From Verrucomicrobiota bacterium (GTDB taxonomy: Bacteria; Verrucomicrobiota; Verrucomicrobiia; Verrucomicrobiales; Akkermansiaceae), in contig JAFLEH010000001.1 in assembly GCA_017301995.1 (NCBI GenBank), forward strand, positions 372,001 through 436,000: a DNA stretch of 64,000 nucleotides, given 5' to 3'. A model generated the notes under the pieces. The model did not search any database, had not been told where the DNA came from, and worked only from the letters and a program-made list of their open reading frames with translations. Shown here piece after piece: positions 51,839 to 60,647 of the stretch. Within the stretch, counting starts at the first letter, position 1; every line of letters starts with the position of its first letter. The position numbers and the translations under genes are program-made.

Positions 51839-53323
51839 ATGCCCGCATACTACCTCGAAGCACTCACCGTCACCCTCGGTCTGGCCCTCCTGATGGCGGA
51901 GGCGTTTGTTCCCACCGCCCGGAAATCCTGGGTGGGCCTCGCCGCATCGGTCGGGCTGGTGATTATCCTCGGACTGAACTTCATCGCGATCGGTCCGCAA
52001 GATGCCAAACCCGGAGCCGCATGGGCGGAGTGGCCGCTTTGGTCGTTTATCGAGTTCGACGCGTTGGCGCGGTATTACAAGGCGTTCGTGATTCTCTGCA
52101 CCCTGCTGGTGGTGCTGATGGCGGTGGACCACCGGCGGATTCTAACGCGTTTCACCAACCGCTCCGGCGGCGAGGAAGGCACGGGGGAATACTACGCGCT
52201 GCCGGTTTTCGCCTGCGCCGGGATGATGTGGATGGCGTCCGTCCGCGATCTGGCGGTGGCCTTTGTGGCGCTGGAACTGGTGACCATCACCTTCTATGTG
52301 CTGGTGGCCTATCTGCGGAGAAACGTCGGTTCGCTGGAGGCTGGGGTGAAATACCTCATTCTCGGCGCGCTGAGCACCGGGTTTCTGGTGTATGGCATCG
52401 CGTGGATCTACGGCTGCACCGGCACGATGAACCTCGATGTGATCGCGGGCATGCTCAATGACGGCCGGGCGGCGGGCGTGCAGCGCGTGCCGCTGCTGTT
52501 CGGCATCGCTCTGGTGCTGGTGGGTCTCGGATTCAAGGTAGGCGCGGTGCCGATGCAATTCTGGATTCCGGATGTCTATCAGGGCGCGCCGCTGCCGACC
52601 ACCGCGTTTCTATCCGTGGGCAGCAAGGCGGCCGGGTTCATCCTGCTGATCCGCGTTCTGGATCCGTTCCTCGGCAGCGAGCTGACCGCCAAGCCGGTGT
52701 TGGGCATCCTCGCCGCGCTGGCCGCGGCCACTCTCTTGTTCGGGAATCTGGCGGCCATCGCGCAGACGAATTTCAAGCGCCTGCTCGCCTACTCGTCGAT
52801 CGCCCACGCCGGGTTCATGCTGCTGGCGCTGGCCGGGGGCGAAACCATGATCGGCGGCCTGAACGCCGCGCAGATCGTCTCGTTCTATCTGGGAACCTAT
52901 CTGCTGATGACGCTGGCGGTGTTTTTCGTGCTCTCGCAGATCCGCGTCCAGCGCGACGGCGAGGAAATCCGCGATTTCAACGGTCTCGGCAAAAGCCATC
53001 CGCGGCTCGCGCTCGCCCTAACCGTCCTGATGGCCTCGCTCGCGGGCGTGCCGCTCACCGCCGGGTTCATCGGCAAGTTCCTGGTGTTCGCCATCGCCGT
53101 GAAAGCCGGGCTATGGTGGCCCGTGGGCATCGCCGCGATCGCCGCGGCCGCCGGTTTCTATTACTATTTCAAAGTCATCCGCGCGATGTGGTGGGCGGAT
53201 GCGGCGGATGGAACGCCGCCCGTGGTGCTGCCGCAGCTCACCCGCTACGCGGTGGCTGGCCTGACCCTGGCGGTGGTGGTGCTGGGTTTCTATCCGCAGC
53301 CGATCCTCGATCTGCTGAAGTGA
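51839..53323 (+). CDS. nuoN: NADH-quinone oxidoreductase subunit N
   Basis: 494 residues, ~14 membrane segments. Complex I proton-channel subunit. Marks: DLAVAFVALELVTITFYVLV with the key Glu, GVKYLILGALSTGFLVYGIA, VGAVPMQFWIPDVYQGAPLP, NFKRLLAYSSIAHAGFMLLA and AGVPLTAGFIGKFLVF. Full length; last gene of the short nuoM-x-y-nuoN operon. Confidence 0.94.
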   Translation: MPAYYLEALTVTLGLALLMAEAFVPTARKSWVGLAASVGLVIILGLNFIAIGPQDAKPGAAWAEWPLWSFIEFDALARYYKAFVILCTLLVVLMAVDHRRILTRFTNRSGGEEGTGEYYALPVFACAGMMWMASVRDLAVAFVALELVTITFYVLVAYLRRNVGSLEAGVKYLILGALSTGFLVYGIAWIYGCTGTMNLDVIAGMLNDGRAAGVQRVPLLFGIALVLVGLGFKVGAVPMQFWIPDVYQGAPLPTTAFLSVGSKAAGFILLIRVLDPFLGSELTAKPVLGILAALAAATLLFGNLAAIAQTNFKRLLAYSSIAHAGFMLLALAGGETMIGGLNAAQIVSFYLGTYLLMTLAVFFVLSQIRVQRDGEEIRDFNGLGKSHPRLALALTVLMASLAGVPLTAGFIGKFLVFAIAVKAGLWWPVGIAAIAAAAGFYYYFKVIRAMWWADAADGTPPVVLPQLTRYAVAGLTLAVVVLGFYPQPILDLLK

Positions 53324-53354
53324 CGGGCCGCCCGAGCGGGTTGGAACCCGACGG

Positions 53355-53708
53355 CTACCCGAAATACGTGTCCTCGTGCGCGTACGGCGGCGCGCAGCAG
53401 CAGAGAAACTTCAGCGTCGAGGTCGCGGAAATCCGGTGCCAAGCACCCGCGGGTATGAGAATCGCGTCGCCGGCAGCCACCGTCCGGATGGTTCCATCAA
53501 TTTCCATCTCCCCATCACCCTCCAGCAGATAGTAGAACTCCTCGCTCAGCCGGTGGTAGTGCCGCTGGGTGGCGGTGCCGGCCGGAACCGTGGCCTCTGC
53601 CAGGCTCTGGTTCGCGACCGGGGCGTTCGCCCTATCCAGCAAACTGCGGATGGTAGAGCCATCCTTGGTGGTGAACGGAATCTGGTCGGCGTGGTTGCGG
53701 ATCTCCAT
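53355..53708 (-). CDS. Cupin-domain protein
   Basis: 117 residues forming one small beta-barrel. Metal-binding cupin motif 1 is RHYHRLSEEFYYLLEGDGEM (His, His, Glu); motif 2 is PAGAWHRI. Such single-domain cupins bind a metal and may be sugar or small-molecule isomerases, dioxygenases or sensors; the substrate cannot be told. A divergent neighbour is aroB. Confidence 0.85.
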   Translation of the reverse strand: MEIRNHADQIPFTTKDGSTIRSLLDRANAPVANQSLAEATVPAGTATQRHYHRLSEEFYYLLEGDGEMEIDGTIRTVAAGDAILIPAGAWHRISATSTLKFLCCCAPPYAHEDTYFG

Positions 53709-53842
53709 GCGCCGAGTTGAGCCCTATTTGGGCCAAATCGCAAGCCGATCCCGCGGGTATGGACGTGTTCCCATTTCGCAACCGGATATGCTGGCCCGAT
53801 TCCGCGTTGGACACCGGCGGCGGTTTGGGGCATGTTCCCGCC

Positions 53843-54940
53843 ATGCCCCTTGTGCATGTGGATCTGGCGGATCGCGCCTACGACGTTGTGGTGGAGGCCG
53901 GCCTGCTGGGCCGGACCGGAGAAATATTGGCGGATTCGGCTCTCAAAAGCCGCCGGGTTGCCGTCATCAGCGATGAAACGGTGGCCGCTTTCCATGCCGA
54001 AACGCTGCTGGCGTCCCTCGCATCCGCCGGCTTCCGGCCAACGCTCCACACCATTCCCGCGGGCGAATCCTCCAAGTCGATGACCGCCGCCGAATCGCTC
54101 TGCCGCGCCATGATCCGCGAGGGGCACGACCGGCGATCACTCGTCGTCGCGCTGGGCGGCGGGGTCGTGGGCGATTTGGCGGGTTTCGTCGCCGCGATCT
54201 TCTATCGCGGCATCCCGTTCGTCCAGATTCCCACAACCATCGTCGCACAGGTCGATTCGTCGGTCGGCGGAAAGACCGGGGTGAACGTCTGCGAAGGAAA
54301 AAACCTGTTAGGTTGTTTCCATCAGCCGTCGCTGGTGCTGGTGGATCCGGAGACGCTCCACACGCTTCCGGGCCGGGAATTCCGCGAGGGTTTCGCCGAG
54401 GCGATCAAACACGCCGCCATCCGCGACGCGGCGATGCTCGACGAGCTTGCCGCCCTTGATCCGGAAAGCCGCGACGTTTCCGCGGATCTCCTCGCCCGCA
54501 ACATCGCGATCAAAGCCCGCATCGTCGAGGCCGACGAGCATGAAACCAAGGGGCTGCGCGCGCTGCTCAACTTCGGCCACACCATCGGCCATGGCATCGA
54601 GGCGTCCGTTCCCTACGGCGAGATGCTCCACGGCGAGGCGATTTCGCTGGGCCTCCGGGCGGCGCTGTTTCTATCCGAACGCCACGCCCGACTCGATCCC
54701 GCGGCCTCGGCTAGAGTTCTCGCGCTGTTGGAAAAATTCGGACTTCCGCTCGTGCTCGACCCGCACATCGCCACCGAAACCGTGATGGACCGCCTGGCCC
54801 GCGACAAAAAATTCGCCGCCGGCGCGATCCGCTTCGTGCTGACCGATGCTCCGGGCGGTGCGTTTGTTAGCGCGGATGTCTCGCCCGCCGATCTTCAGGA
54901 CGCGATCACCCACCTCCGCACCCCAAGGAATCCCGTATGA
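53843..54940 (+). CDS. aroB: 3-dehydroquinate synthase
   Basis: 365 residues. Second step of the shikimate pathway, NAD- and metal-dependent. Seen: GESSKSMTAAESLCRAMI, ALGGGVVGDLAGFVAAIFYR, PTTIVAQVDSSVGGKTGVN, EGFAEAIKHAAI and the metal-ligand NFGHTIGHGIEA. ATG 53843 is chosen over the longer frame because the protein then starts with the family N-terminus. Its stop overlaps the start of the next gene. Confidence 0.95.
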   Translation: MPLVHVDLADRAYDVVVEAGLLGRTGEILADSALKSRRVAVISDETVAAFHAETLLASLASAGFRPTLHTIPAGESSKSMTAAESLCRAMIREGHDRRSLVVALGGGVVGDLAGFVAAIFYRGIPFVQIPTTIVAQVDSSVGGKTGVNVCEGKNLLGCFHQPSLVLVDPETLHTLPGREFREGFAEAIKHAAIRDAAMLDELAALDPESRDVSADLLARNIAIKARIVEADEHETKGLRALLNFGHTIGHGIEASVPYGEMLHGEAISLGLRAALFLSERHARLDPAASARVLALLEKFGLPLVLDPHIATETVMDRLARDKKFAAGAIRFVLTDAPGGAFVSADVSPADLQDAITHLRTPRNPV

Positions 54941-55731
54941 GAACCGGCATTATTGTTAGCATAACCGCGTTTCTGCTGGGATTCTCCGCCGGCTTTCCGC
55001 TCCACGCCCAGGAGCCCGCGCCGAAACCCGCGGCCGGGCAGCGGTTTCTCCGGCTGCTTCCGTTAGGGGATCCGCCGCCGTTCCGCCAGGAAATCCGCGA
55101 CGGCATCCGCTACGAAATCGAGCCCGAACCCGGCACGATTCCGCCACGCCAGGTGATGTTCGGCGAAGGCGAGGCGGCGGTCACGCTCCGGCTCAACCTC
55201 GGCCGTGCCACGGATCGGATCAAGGTACCTGGCGGATTGGCGCCGCTCGGATTGCGGGTCCCCGGCAGCACGCCCGATGCGGTTCCCGCGCCATGGCTCG
55301 CCGTGCGCCCTCCGGAGACCGGCGATTTTCTCGCCCTGATCTGGCGCGATCCGGGCAAGCCGTGGTCGCAGCCCCGCGCCATCGTCTTCCCGGACGGGCC
55401 GGCGGAATTTCCCGCGGGAAACATCCGCATCATCAACCTGCTGCCGACCGGCACGTCCCTGATGCTTGGCACCGAACGGATTCTGTTGGACGCTGGAAAG
55501 TCACTGACAAAACAAATCGCCATCGGCGAAGACCTGCCGCTCCAGACCGCCTACCGCGACGCGGCGGGAAACTACCAGCGCTTTTACGCCGGATCCGTTC
55601 TCCTCAACGCCAACGAACGAGCCCAGGTCGTGATCTATCGGGCGGACGGCGAGAATCCGCGACGTCCCGCCAAAGTGGTGGTGTTCAACGAACTGGCCCC
55701 CAACGAGACCAAGAAGGAGCCGGCGCCCTAG
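54937..55731 (+). CDS. Secreted hypothetical coupled to aroB
   Basis: 264 residues with a signal peptide (IIVSITAFLLGFSAGFPLHA|QEP). The mature part is beta-rich (IRYEIEPEPGTIPPRQVMFG, LALIWRDPGKPWSQPRAIVF, RFYAGSVLLNANERAQVVIY). The start overlaps the aroB stop (ATGA). Verrucomicrobia have many such unassigned exported beta proteins. No family recognised; the coupling to aroB may only reflect operon packing. Confidence 0.7.
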   Translation: MRTGIIVSITAFLLGFSAGFPLHAQEPAPKPAAGQRFLRLLPLGDPPPFRQEIRDGIRYEIEPEPGTIPPRQVMFGEGEAAVTLRLNLGRATDRIKVPGGLAPLGLRVPGSTPDAVPAPWLAVRPPETGDFLALIWRDPGKPWSQPRAIVFPDGPAEFPAGNIRIINLLPTGTSLMLGTERILLDAGKSLTKQIAIGEDLPLQTAYRDAAGNYQRFYAGSVLLNANERAQVVIYRADGENPRRPAKVVVFNELAPNETKKEPAP

Positions 55732-55738
55732 CCAACAA

Positions 55739-56773
55739 TCACCGTTCGTCAAACGGTTGGTCCCCCTCGACCCAGTCCTCGGCAAGCACCCGCTGGATCT
55801 CGAACTGCCGTCTTTCGCCACCTTTCGCCCGGCGCACCAGCAGTGTCGCGCGAAGAATCTGCCCATCCGGAGCGCCGGCCAACATCGACTCCATCGCCCG
55901 ATGCTGCGCCGAGCCCTTCCCGCAATAGCCGATCAGCAGATCCTCCTTGATGTCCGCGGAAACCATGCCGTATGCAACCCACTGGCTTTCATCCATGAAC
56001 GGTCCGTTGTAATATTTGTCTCTGGCGAAATAGACCCGCACCTCGCCGGCCGGCGGCTTGTCACCGGACTCTTCATCCCACTCCCCCGTCAACACGTTCC
56101 ACGACGGCCTAACCCACCGTGCGAAGGCGGCGAAGTCCATCTTCCACGTTCCACGCTTGTCGGGAGTTAGAACCGCCAACCGCCGCTTGGCGAACTCGCC
56201 ATCCCCGTACACCAGTTCGACGCCTTCCAGATCCAATCCGTTCTTGTCGATGCTTCCCAACCACATCTGGTCAACCAGCTTGCCCTCGCGAATCCGGAAC
56301 TCGTTCATGAATTCCAGCACCTCGGCCACAGTTGCGGGACCCAACCGGATCCAGTCCTCCACTTCGGTCGGTGATTTCACCGCAAGCGCGTGTTTCACGA
56401 TTTCCAGCGCCTGGGTTTCTCCCGGCGCCTTGTGTCCGGACACCTTGCGTGCCCGCGCTTCCGCCTCCTGGCGTTCCCTCTCGGTCGTGTCGCGCTCCCG
56501 ATTGAGCATCGGCTTGAGCCACATGAAAAACGCCGTGAGCAACACCCCGGCCGCCGCAAGCCCCACGCCTACCGACCAACCGAGAACGATCCAGCGTCTA
56601 ACCTGATTGCGGCGGTCCCGTCTGATGTCCCCTGACGAGTTGCGGCCTTTGCGTCGGGACTCTTTCTTGAACGGACGATACATCCGTCCCACCCGGCCGA
56701 TATCCGGCGCGGTTCCCGCCTTGCGCATGCCGACCCCGCGCTTGACTCCCCGTTTGATATCTCCGGATTTCAT
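55739..56773 (-). CDS. Single-pass membrane hypothetical
   Basis: 344 residues from MKSGDIKRGVKRGVGMRKAG. A very basic cytoplasmic N-terminus (~75 residues) and one membrane segment (WIVLGWSVGVGLAAAGVLLT) are followed by a coiled-coil-like RDTTERERQEAEARARK and a ~230-residue external domain (LEIVKHALAVKSPTEVEDWI, YFARDKYYNGPFMDESQWVA). No known enzyme motif. It lies downstream of a lipoprotein gene on the same strand, 39 bp apart. Confidence 0.7.
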   Translation of the reverse strand: MKSGDIKRGVKRGVGMRKAGTAPDIGRVGRMYRPFKKESRRKGRNSSGDIRRDRRNQVRRWIVLGWSVGVGLAAAGVLLTAFFMWLKPMLNRERDTTERERQEAEARARKVSGHKAPGETQALEIVKHALAVKSPTEVEDWIRLGPATVAEVLEFMNEFRIREGKLVDQMWLGSIDKNGLDLEGVELVYGDGEFAKRRLAVLTPDKRGTWKMDFAAFARWVRPSWNVLTGEWDEESGDKPPAGEVRVYFARDKYYNGPFMDESQWVAYGMVSADIKEDLLIGYCGKGSAQHRAMESMLAGAPDGQILRATLLVRRAKGGERRQFEIQRVLAEDWVEGDQPFDER

Positions 56774-56812
56774 GGTTAGCGCGTGGGTTCCCAAAGTTTC
56801 GGCAACGGCGTC

Positions 56813-57313
56813 CTATCGTGGATAGACGGTGATCTGGAATCGGTTATATCGGTCGCTCGGGGTGAACAGCCACCCGGGATCGCGGTCCACCAGTTCGTAG
56901 CGGGTCAGACGGAACACGGGCAGAAACTGATTGCTGTTGGGCTCGTAGCCCTCCTCACCGGTGAAACTCCCCCAAATCCGGTATTCGTGGTTGTTGTCAA
57001 ACGCATAGCGCTGCCCGGCCGGGCCGTCCTCCGGCAAGCGGTCCGGATTGGTTTTCCGATCCTCCTTGAAAATCACCAGCTTCGAGCGTTTCCATGGTTC
57101 GCGCGGCTTGCGCAGATAACCCCAAAACCGCGTCTTTTCGACGAAATACCGGCGCCCGTAATAGAAATCCCCGGTTGGCTCGCTGGCGATCTTCGCCGTC
57201 CTTTCCTCTAACGTCGGGCCTCCCATGTTGCCGGGACCACCCGATCCCGCCCCGCACTGGGTCAAAACCCAGCAGGCCGCCAACAACCATGCAATGCGCA
57301 TTCCTAATCTCAT
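56813..57313 (-). CDS. Lipoprotein, unknown function
   Basis: 166 residues from MRLGMRIAWLLAACWVLTQC. Lipobox with Cys ~20. Globular part is basic and aromatic (GDFYYGRRYFVEKTRFWGYL, SKLVIFKEDRKTNPDRLPED, NEYRIWGS-like stretch). Probably co-transcribed with the membrane protein downstream. Family unknown. Confidence 0.7.
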   Translation of the reverse strand: MRLGMRIAWLLAACWVLTQCGAGSGGPGNMGGPTLEERTAKIASEPTGDFYYGRRYFVEKTRFWGYLRKPREPWKRSKLVIFKEDRKTNPDRLPEDGPAGQRYAFDNNHEYRIWGSFTGEEGYEPNSNQFLPVFRLTRYELVDRDPGWLFTPSDRYNRFQITVYPR

Positions 57314-57440
57314 GCTGGGGGAAAGCCTACGCCCCCCGACGGCACCCGCGCAAGCACGGAAATCCACCATTTATGGGGGGGGCGAGGAAACTCCGAGATC
57401 CGTGCTTGGCACCCCGCCGCGCGCCAGCCATTCTCACGCC

Positions 57441-58298
57441 ATGCGACGCATCCTCATCACTCTGGGAGACCCCGCCGGTATCGGCCCGGAAATCATCGCG
57501 AGCGCGATGGAAAGCCGGGACTATCCGGCCGATTGCGTGTTCGAGGTGCTCGGCGACCCGGCAGCGGGCACCCCCGGAAAACCCGACGCCCGATCCGCCC
57601 GCGCCGCGCTTGACGCGCTGGCAACCTCCGCCAACCGCCTGAGGGAAGGCACCGCCGACGCGGTTGTCACCGGCCCGGTCTGCAAAGACTCGCTTCAGGC
57701 GATCGGTTTTCCGTTTCCGGGCCAAACCGAATTCTTCGCCAACGCGCTGGGAGTGTCGGACTTCGGCATGCTGCTGACCGGCCCCACTCTAACCGTCGGA
57801 CTCGCCACCATCCACGAGCCGCTGTCAGCGGTGCCCTCGCTCCTAACGGAAAAGGCGATCCGGCGCATCGCTTTGCTCACTCTGGATTTCCTCCGCCGTC
57901 GCGGCAGCGCCACCCCACGGATCGCCGTCGCCGGGCTCAACCCCCACGCCGGAGAACACGGTGCCTTCGGAGACGAGGAAATCCGGATCATCGCGCCGGC
58001 CATCGCCAACCTCGGCCGTGACCACCCCGGAGTCTTCTCCGGACCCGCCGTTCCCGACGCCATCTTCCGCGAGGCCGCGCTCGGCCGGTTCGACGCGGTC
58101 ATCGCGATGTATCACGACCAAGGCCTCATCCCGCTGAAACTGTTGGATTTCGACAACGCGGTCAATGTCACCCTCGGTCTGCCCAAACCCCGCACCAGCC
58201 CGGACCACGGCACCGCCTTCGGCATTGCGGGAACCGGCCAGGCCAATCCATCGTCCATGATCTCCGCCATCCGCCTCGCCTGCGAGCTTTGCGGGTAA
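57441..58298 (+). CDS. pdxA: 4-hydroxythreonine-4-phosphate dehydrogenase
   Basis: 285 residues, about 40 shorter than E. coli PdxA. Oxidises 4-phosphohydroxythreonine in pyridoxal-phosphate synthesis. Seen: ITLGDPAGIGPEIIASAM, ADAVVTGPVCKDSL, GLNPHAGEHGAFG, IAMYHDQGLIPLKLL and TSPDHGTAFGIAGTG. The usual GHTE substrate-binding motif reads GQTE (FPFPGQTEFF). The metal-ligand histidines in TIHEPL, NPHAGE and YHDQG are present. The missing length lies early, between the nucleotide-binding start and VVTGPV. Could be a PdxA2-type relative. Confidence 0.85.
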   Translation: MRRILITLGDPAGIGPEIIASAMESRDYPADCVFEVLGDPAAGTPGKPDARSARAALDALATSANRLREGTADAVVTGPVCKDSLQAIGFPFPGQTEFFANALGVSDFGMLLTGPTLTVGLATIHEPLSAVPSLLTEKAIRRIALLTLDFLRRRGSATPRIAVAGLNPHAGEHGAFGDEEIRIIAPAIANLGRDHPGVFSGPAVPDAIFREAALGRFDAVIAMYHDQGLIPLKLLDFDNAVNVTLGLPKPRTSPDHGTAFGIAGTGQANPSSMISAIRLACELCG

Positions 58299-58575
58299 GA
58301 CGGCTTTCGCCCGGAGCAATCCGAAAAAGATCCCCATCCCAGGCGGATCCGCACGGATTTTGCCGCCACGCCCCACGAAGATTGTGTGACAATTTCCGAT
58401 AGAATCCTCACGTTGTGTTTACATTCGCCTAGCGGGTGAAATACAAAGGCGTGGACGCGGAAAAAATACCTTTGATCGGTGTGGACAAAACCGCGCTTCG
58501 CTCCTAACTTCCTGCGCCTAGCGGCAGGCAGGCCGGTATTGTTAGCATCGGCCTACCTCCGCGTCCACCACGACC
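58299..58575. other. Intergenic region upstream of NlpC/P60-like gene
   Basis: 277 bp. Bases 58385-58460 are AT-richer (TGTGACAATTTCCGATAGAA, TTGTGTTTACATT) and probably contain a promoter. No gene seen. Confidence 0.4.
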
Positions 58576-59865
58576 ATGAGCACCCTAACCGAATCTCTCC
58601 GGCCACCGCAAACCGGCTCGCCGAAATCGCTCATCCGCCTGACACCCGCGGGTCTCGCGATCCTCTGCGTGAGCCTGATCGTGGCAACTTCCTTTGTGAC
58701 CCACCGCTTTGGCGCAACGCCGGCACCACCATCCGCGGCCCCCGCCACCGCGACAGCCGCGAATCCAACCGCCGCAAACCCTCCCGCAGACAACGCCACA
58801 CCATGGGGCGATCTCGTGACGGTGGATATCAAACTGGAACAGCCCGAAGAATACGTCTCCTTTGAAAACAGCGAGAACCGCGAAACGAAGTGGGTTTTCT
58901 CCGGCACCGCCGCCGGCACGCTGCGCCAACTGCTGGGCGGTTGCGGCTTCACCGCACCCCAACTCGACCAGACCCTCGCCCCGGAACACCTCACCGACAC
59001 CGCCACCGGAGTGGTGGTCACCCCCCCTGACGACGTCGTCCTCGGTCTGGCTCCCGCGGCACGCGAGAAACTCTACACCCTGCTCGCCAAATGGCCGGAA
59101 AACAAACCGATGGCCGAACCCTATCATCTCCCGATCGACAACCCGTCGTCCGTGCTCGCCGAAAGCGGCCTGCCCGAGGAAATGAACACGCTATTGGAAA
59201 AACTCAGCTATGTTCGCAAGGGCCACCGCTATTTCAGCGATGGCGACCTGCTCCTCAACCGCCTGCCCGACCGCGACAGCCGGCTCAAAATGCTCAAGGC
59301 CCTGACCAACCAGACCGCCGTTCTCGCGCGGCTGCGCGTGGGTCCCGCTACCGACATCGACAAGCTGCTGGGCTATTGGGGCGCCACGCCAGGCGTTAGA
59401 TCCAAGGATCTCCGCCCGCTCTTCGAATCGGTCCGCGCGGCCCCCGGGGGAGGCACCATCAGCCTGCTCTATCTGCTTCCCAAGTTCGCCCGCGAACGCC
59501 TCTACACGTTCCCGTTGCCCCAACAGGAAGACTCCCCCCGGATGGACTGCCACTGGACCGCGCTGAATTTCTTCAACGACGTGCCCGACGACCGCCTGCA
59601 GGACAACACCTACGCCAGCAACCACATCAAGGAACATTTCTATCAGATCGGCAAACCTTCGGCCTGCGGCGACCTGATTTTCGTCACCAATCCGCAGGGC
59701 GAGGTGATCCACTCCGCCGTTTACATCGCCGACGACCTCTGCTTCACCAAAAACGGCGTGAACTTCGCCCAACCGTGGATCCTCATGAGACTCGAACGCC
59801 TGCGCGACGTTTACACCTTCGACGGCGAACCGAACGTCCTCTACTACCGGCGGAAGGAATCCTGA
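58576..59865 (+). CDS. Membrane-anchored NlpC/P60-like hydrolase
   Basis: 429 residues. One N-terminal membrane segment (PAGLAILCVSLIVATSFVTH), an alanine/proline-rich linker, a middle region (~75-290) and a C-terminal domain with NlpC/P60-like features: Cys in RMDCHWTALNFFND, GDLIFVTNPQGEVIHSAVYI (His) and a following polar residue. Such enzymes cleave peptidoglycan stem peptides in the periplasm. The match is by motif spacing only, so an amidase-like fold of other function is possible. Confidence 0.6.
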   Translation: MSTLTESLRPPQTGSPKSLIRLTPAGLAILCVSLIVATSFVTHRFGATPAPPSAAPATATAANPTAANPPADNATPWGDLVTVDIKLEQPEEYVSFENSENRETKWVFSGTAAGTLRQLLGGCGFTAPQLDQTLAPEHLTDTATGVVVTPPDDVVLGLAPAAREKLYTLLAKWPENKPMAEPYHLPIDNPSSVLAESGLPEEMNTLLEKLSYVRKGHRYFSDGDLLLNRLPDRDSRLKMLKALTNQTAVLARLRVGPATDIDKLLGYWGATPGVRSKDLRPLFESVRAAPGGGTISLLYLLPKFARERLYTFPLPQQEDSPRMDCHWTALNFFNDVPDDRLQDNTYASNHIKEHFYQIGKPSACGDLIFVTNPQGEVIHSAVYIADDLCFTKNGVNFAQPWILMRLERLRDVYTFDGEPNVLYYRRKES

Positions 59866-59953
59866 TTCGGTTAGATCCTCTCCCGGCGCATCTTTTGCGG
59901 CCCGCCGCGAAAACAATTTGACAGCCGCGCCGGACCGGCTAGGGTGCGCGTCT

Positions 59954-60505
59954 ATGTCTTGCGAAAACTGGATGTCTTGGGAAGGTGGCGTTGATCTCAT
60001 CGCCTTGACCGCTGCCGATCTGGCGATGCCGAATGTCATCGTTCATGTCGCCCGCATGGTTCATACGCCGGTCGGCTCCGCGCCAAGCGGCATGGTGTTC
60101 TGGCAACCGGATCCCGCGGCCCCGCCCGCGGCATTCGGGTTTGTCAGCGCCGATCCCGCGGTGGGCGCGTATTTCGGCAAACACATTTTCGCCGGCACGC
60201 CGTTTGAAAACGCCCCGGTGATCGTGGGATCGATCTCCATCGAAACCGGCGGCGGCGAAGCCAGCGCGCGGGTCGAGATTCCCGGCTTCGTTTTCGAGAC
60301 CCGGCTCACGGGCCTCGCCCCGGCCGCGTTGGTCAACCGGGATCCCCTGCCCACCGCGCCATTCCATCAGCAAGGGCTGGAAGCGCCCGCGGGTGGCGCG
60401 TCGCTCAAGGTGAACGGCACCGATGTGGCACTGACCATCCCACCGGTCGGCATCACCGGCGGCCCCTGCGCGGTCCTCGCCCCCTGCGGCATCTACGCCC
60501 GCTGA
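59954..60505 (+). CDS. Hypothetical protein MSCENW
   Basis: 183 residues, soluble, no signal. Beta-rich with several glycine/proline turns (NVIVHVARMVHTPVGSAPSG, VIVGSISIETGGGEASARVE, LKVNGTDVALTIPPVGITGG). Start at 59954; the upstream open frame is short and GC-biased. Family not recognised. Confidence 0.6.
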   Translation: MSCENWMSWEGGVDLIALTAADLAMPNVIVHVARMVHTPVGSAPSGMVFWQPDPAAPPAAFGFVSADPAVGAYFGKHIFAGTPFENAPVIVGSISIETGGGEASARVEIPGFVFETRLTGLAPAALVNRDPLPTAPFHQQGLEAPAGGASLKVNGTDVALTIPPVGITGGPCAVLAPCGIYAR

Positions 60506-60647
60506 TTTCCGGAAAGTGCCCTGACCGACAACCTTTCGCCTCCGCGTGGATTGGCGAGCCGGGTGCTTTGGCGGTTTTCCATGCCAGGAAAATCCGGCAT
60601 TCCCGCTTTCATTCCGGGCGGATTGCGGCTACAATCCCCGCCTCCCG

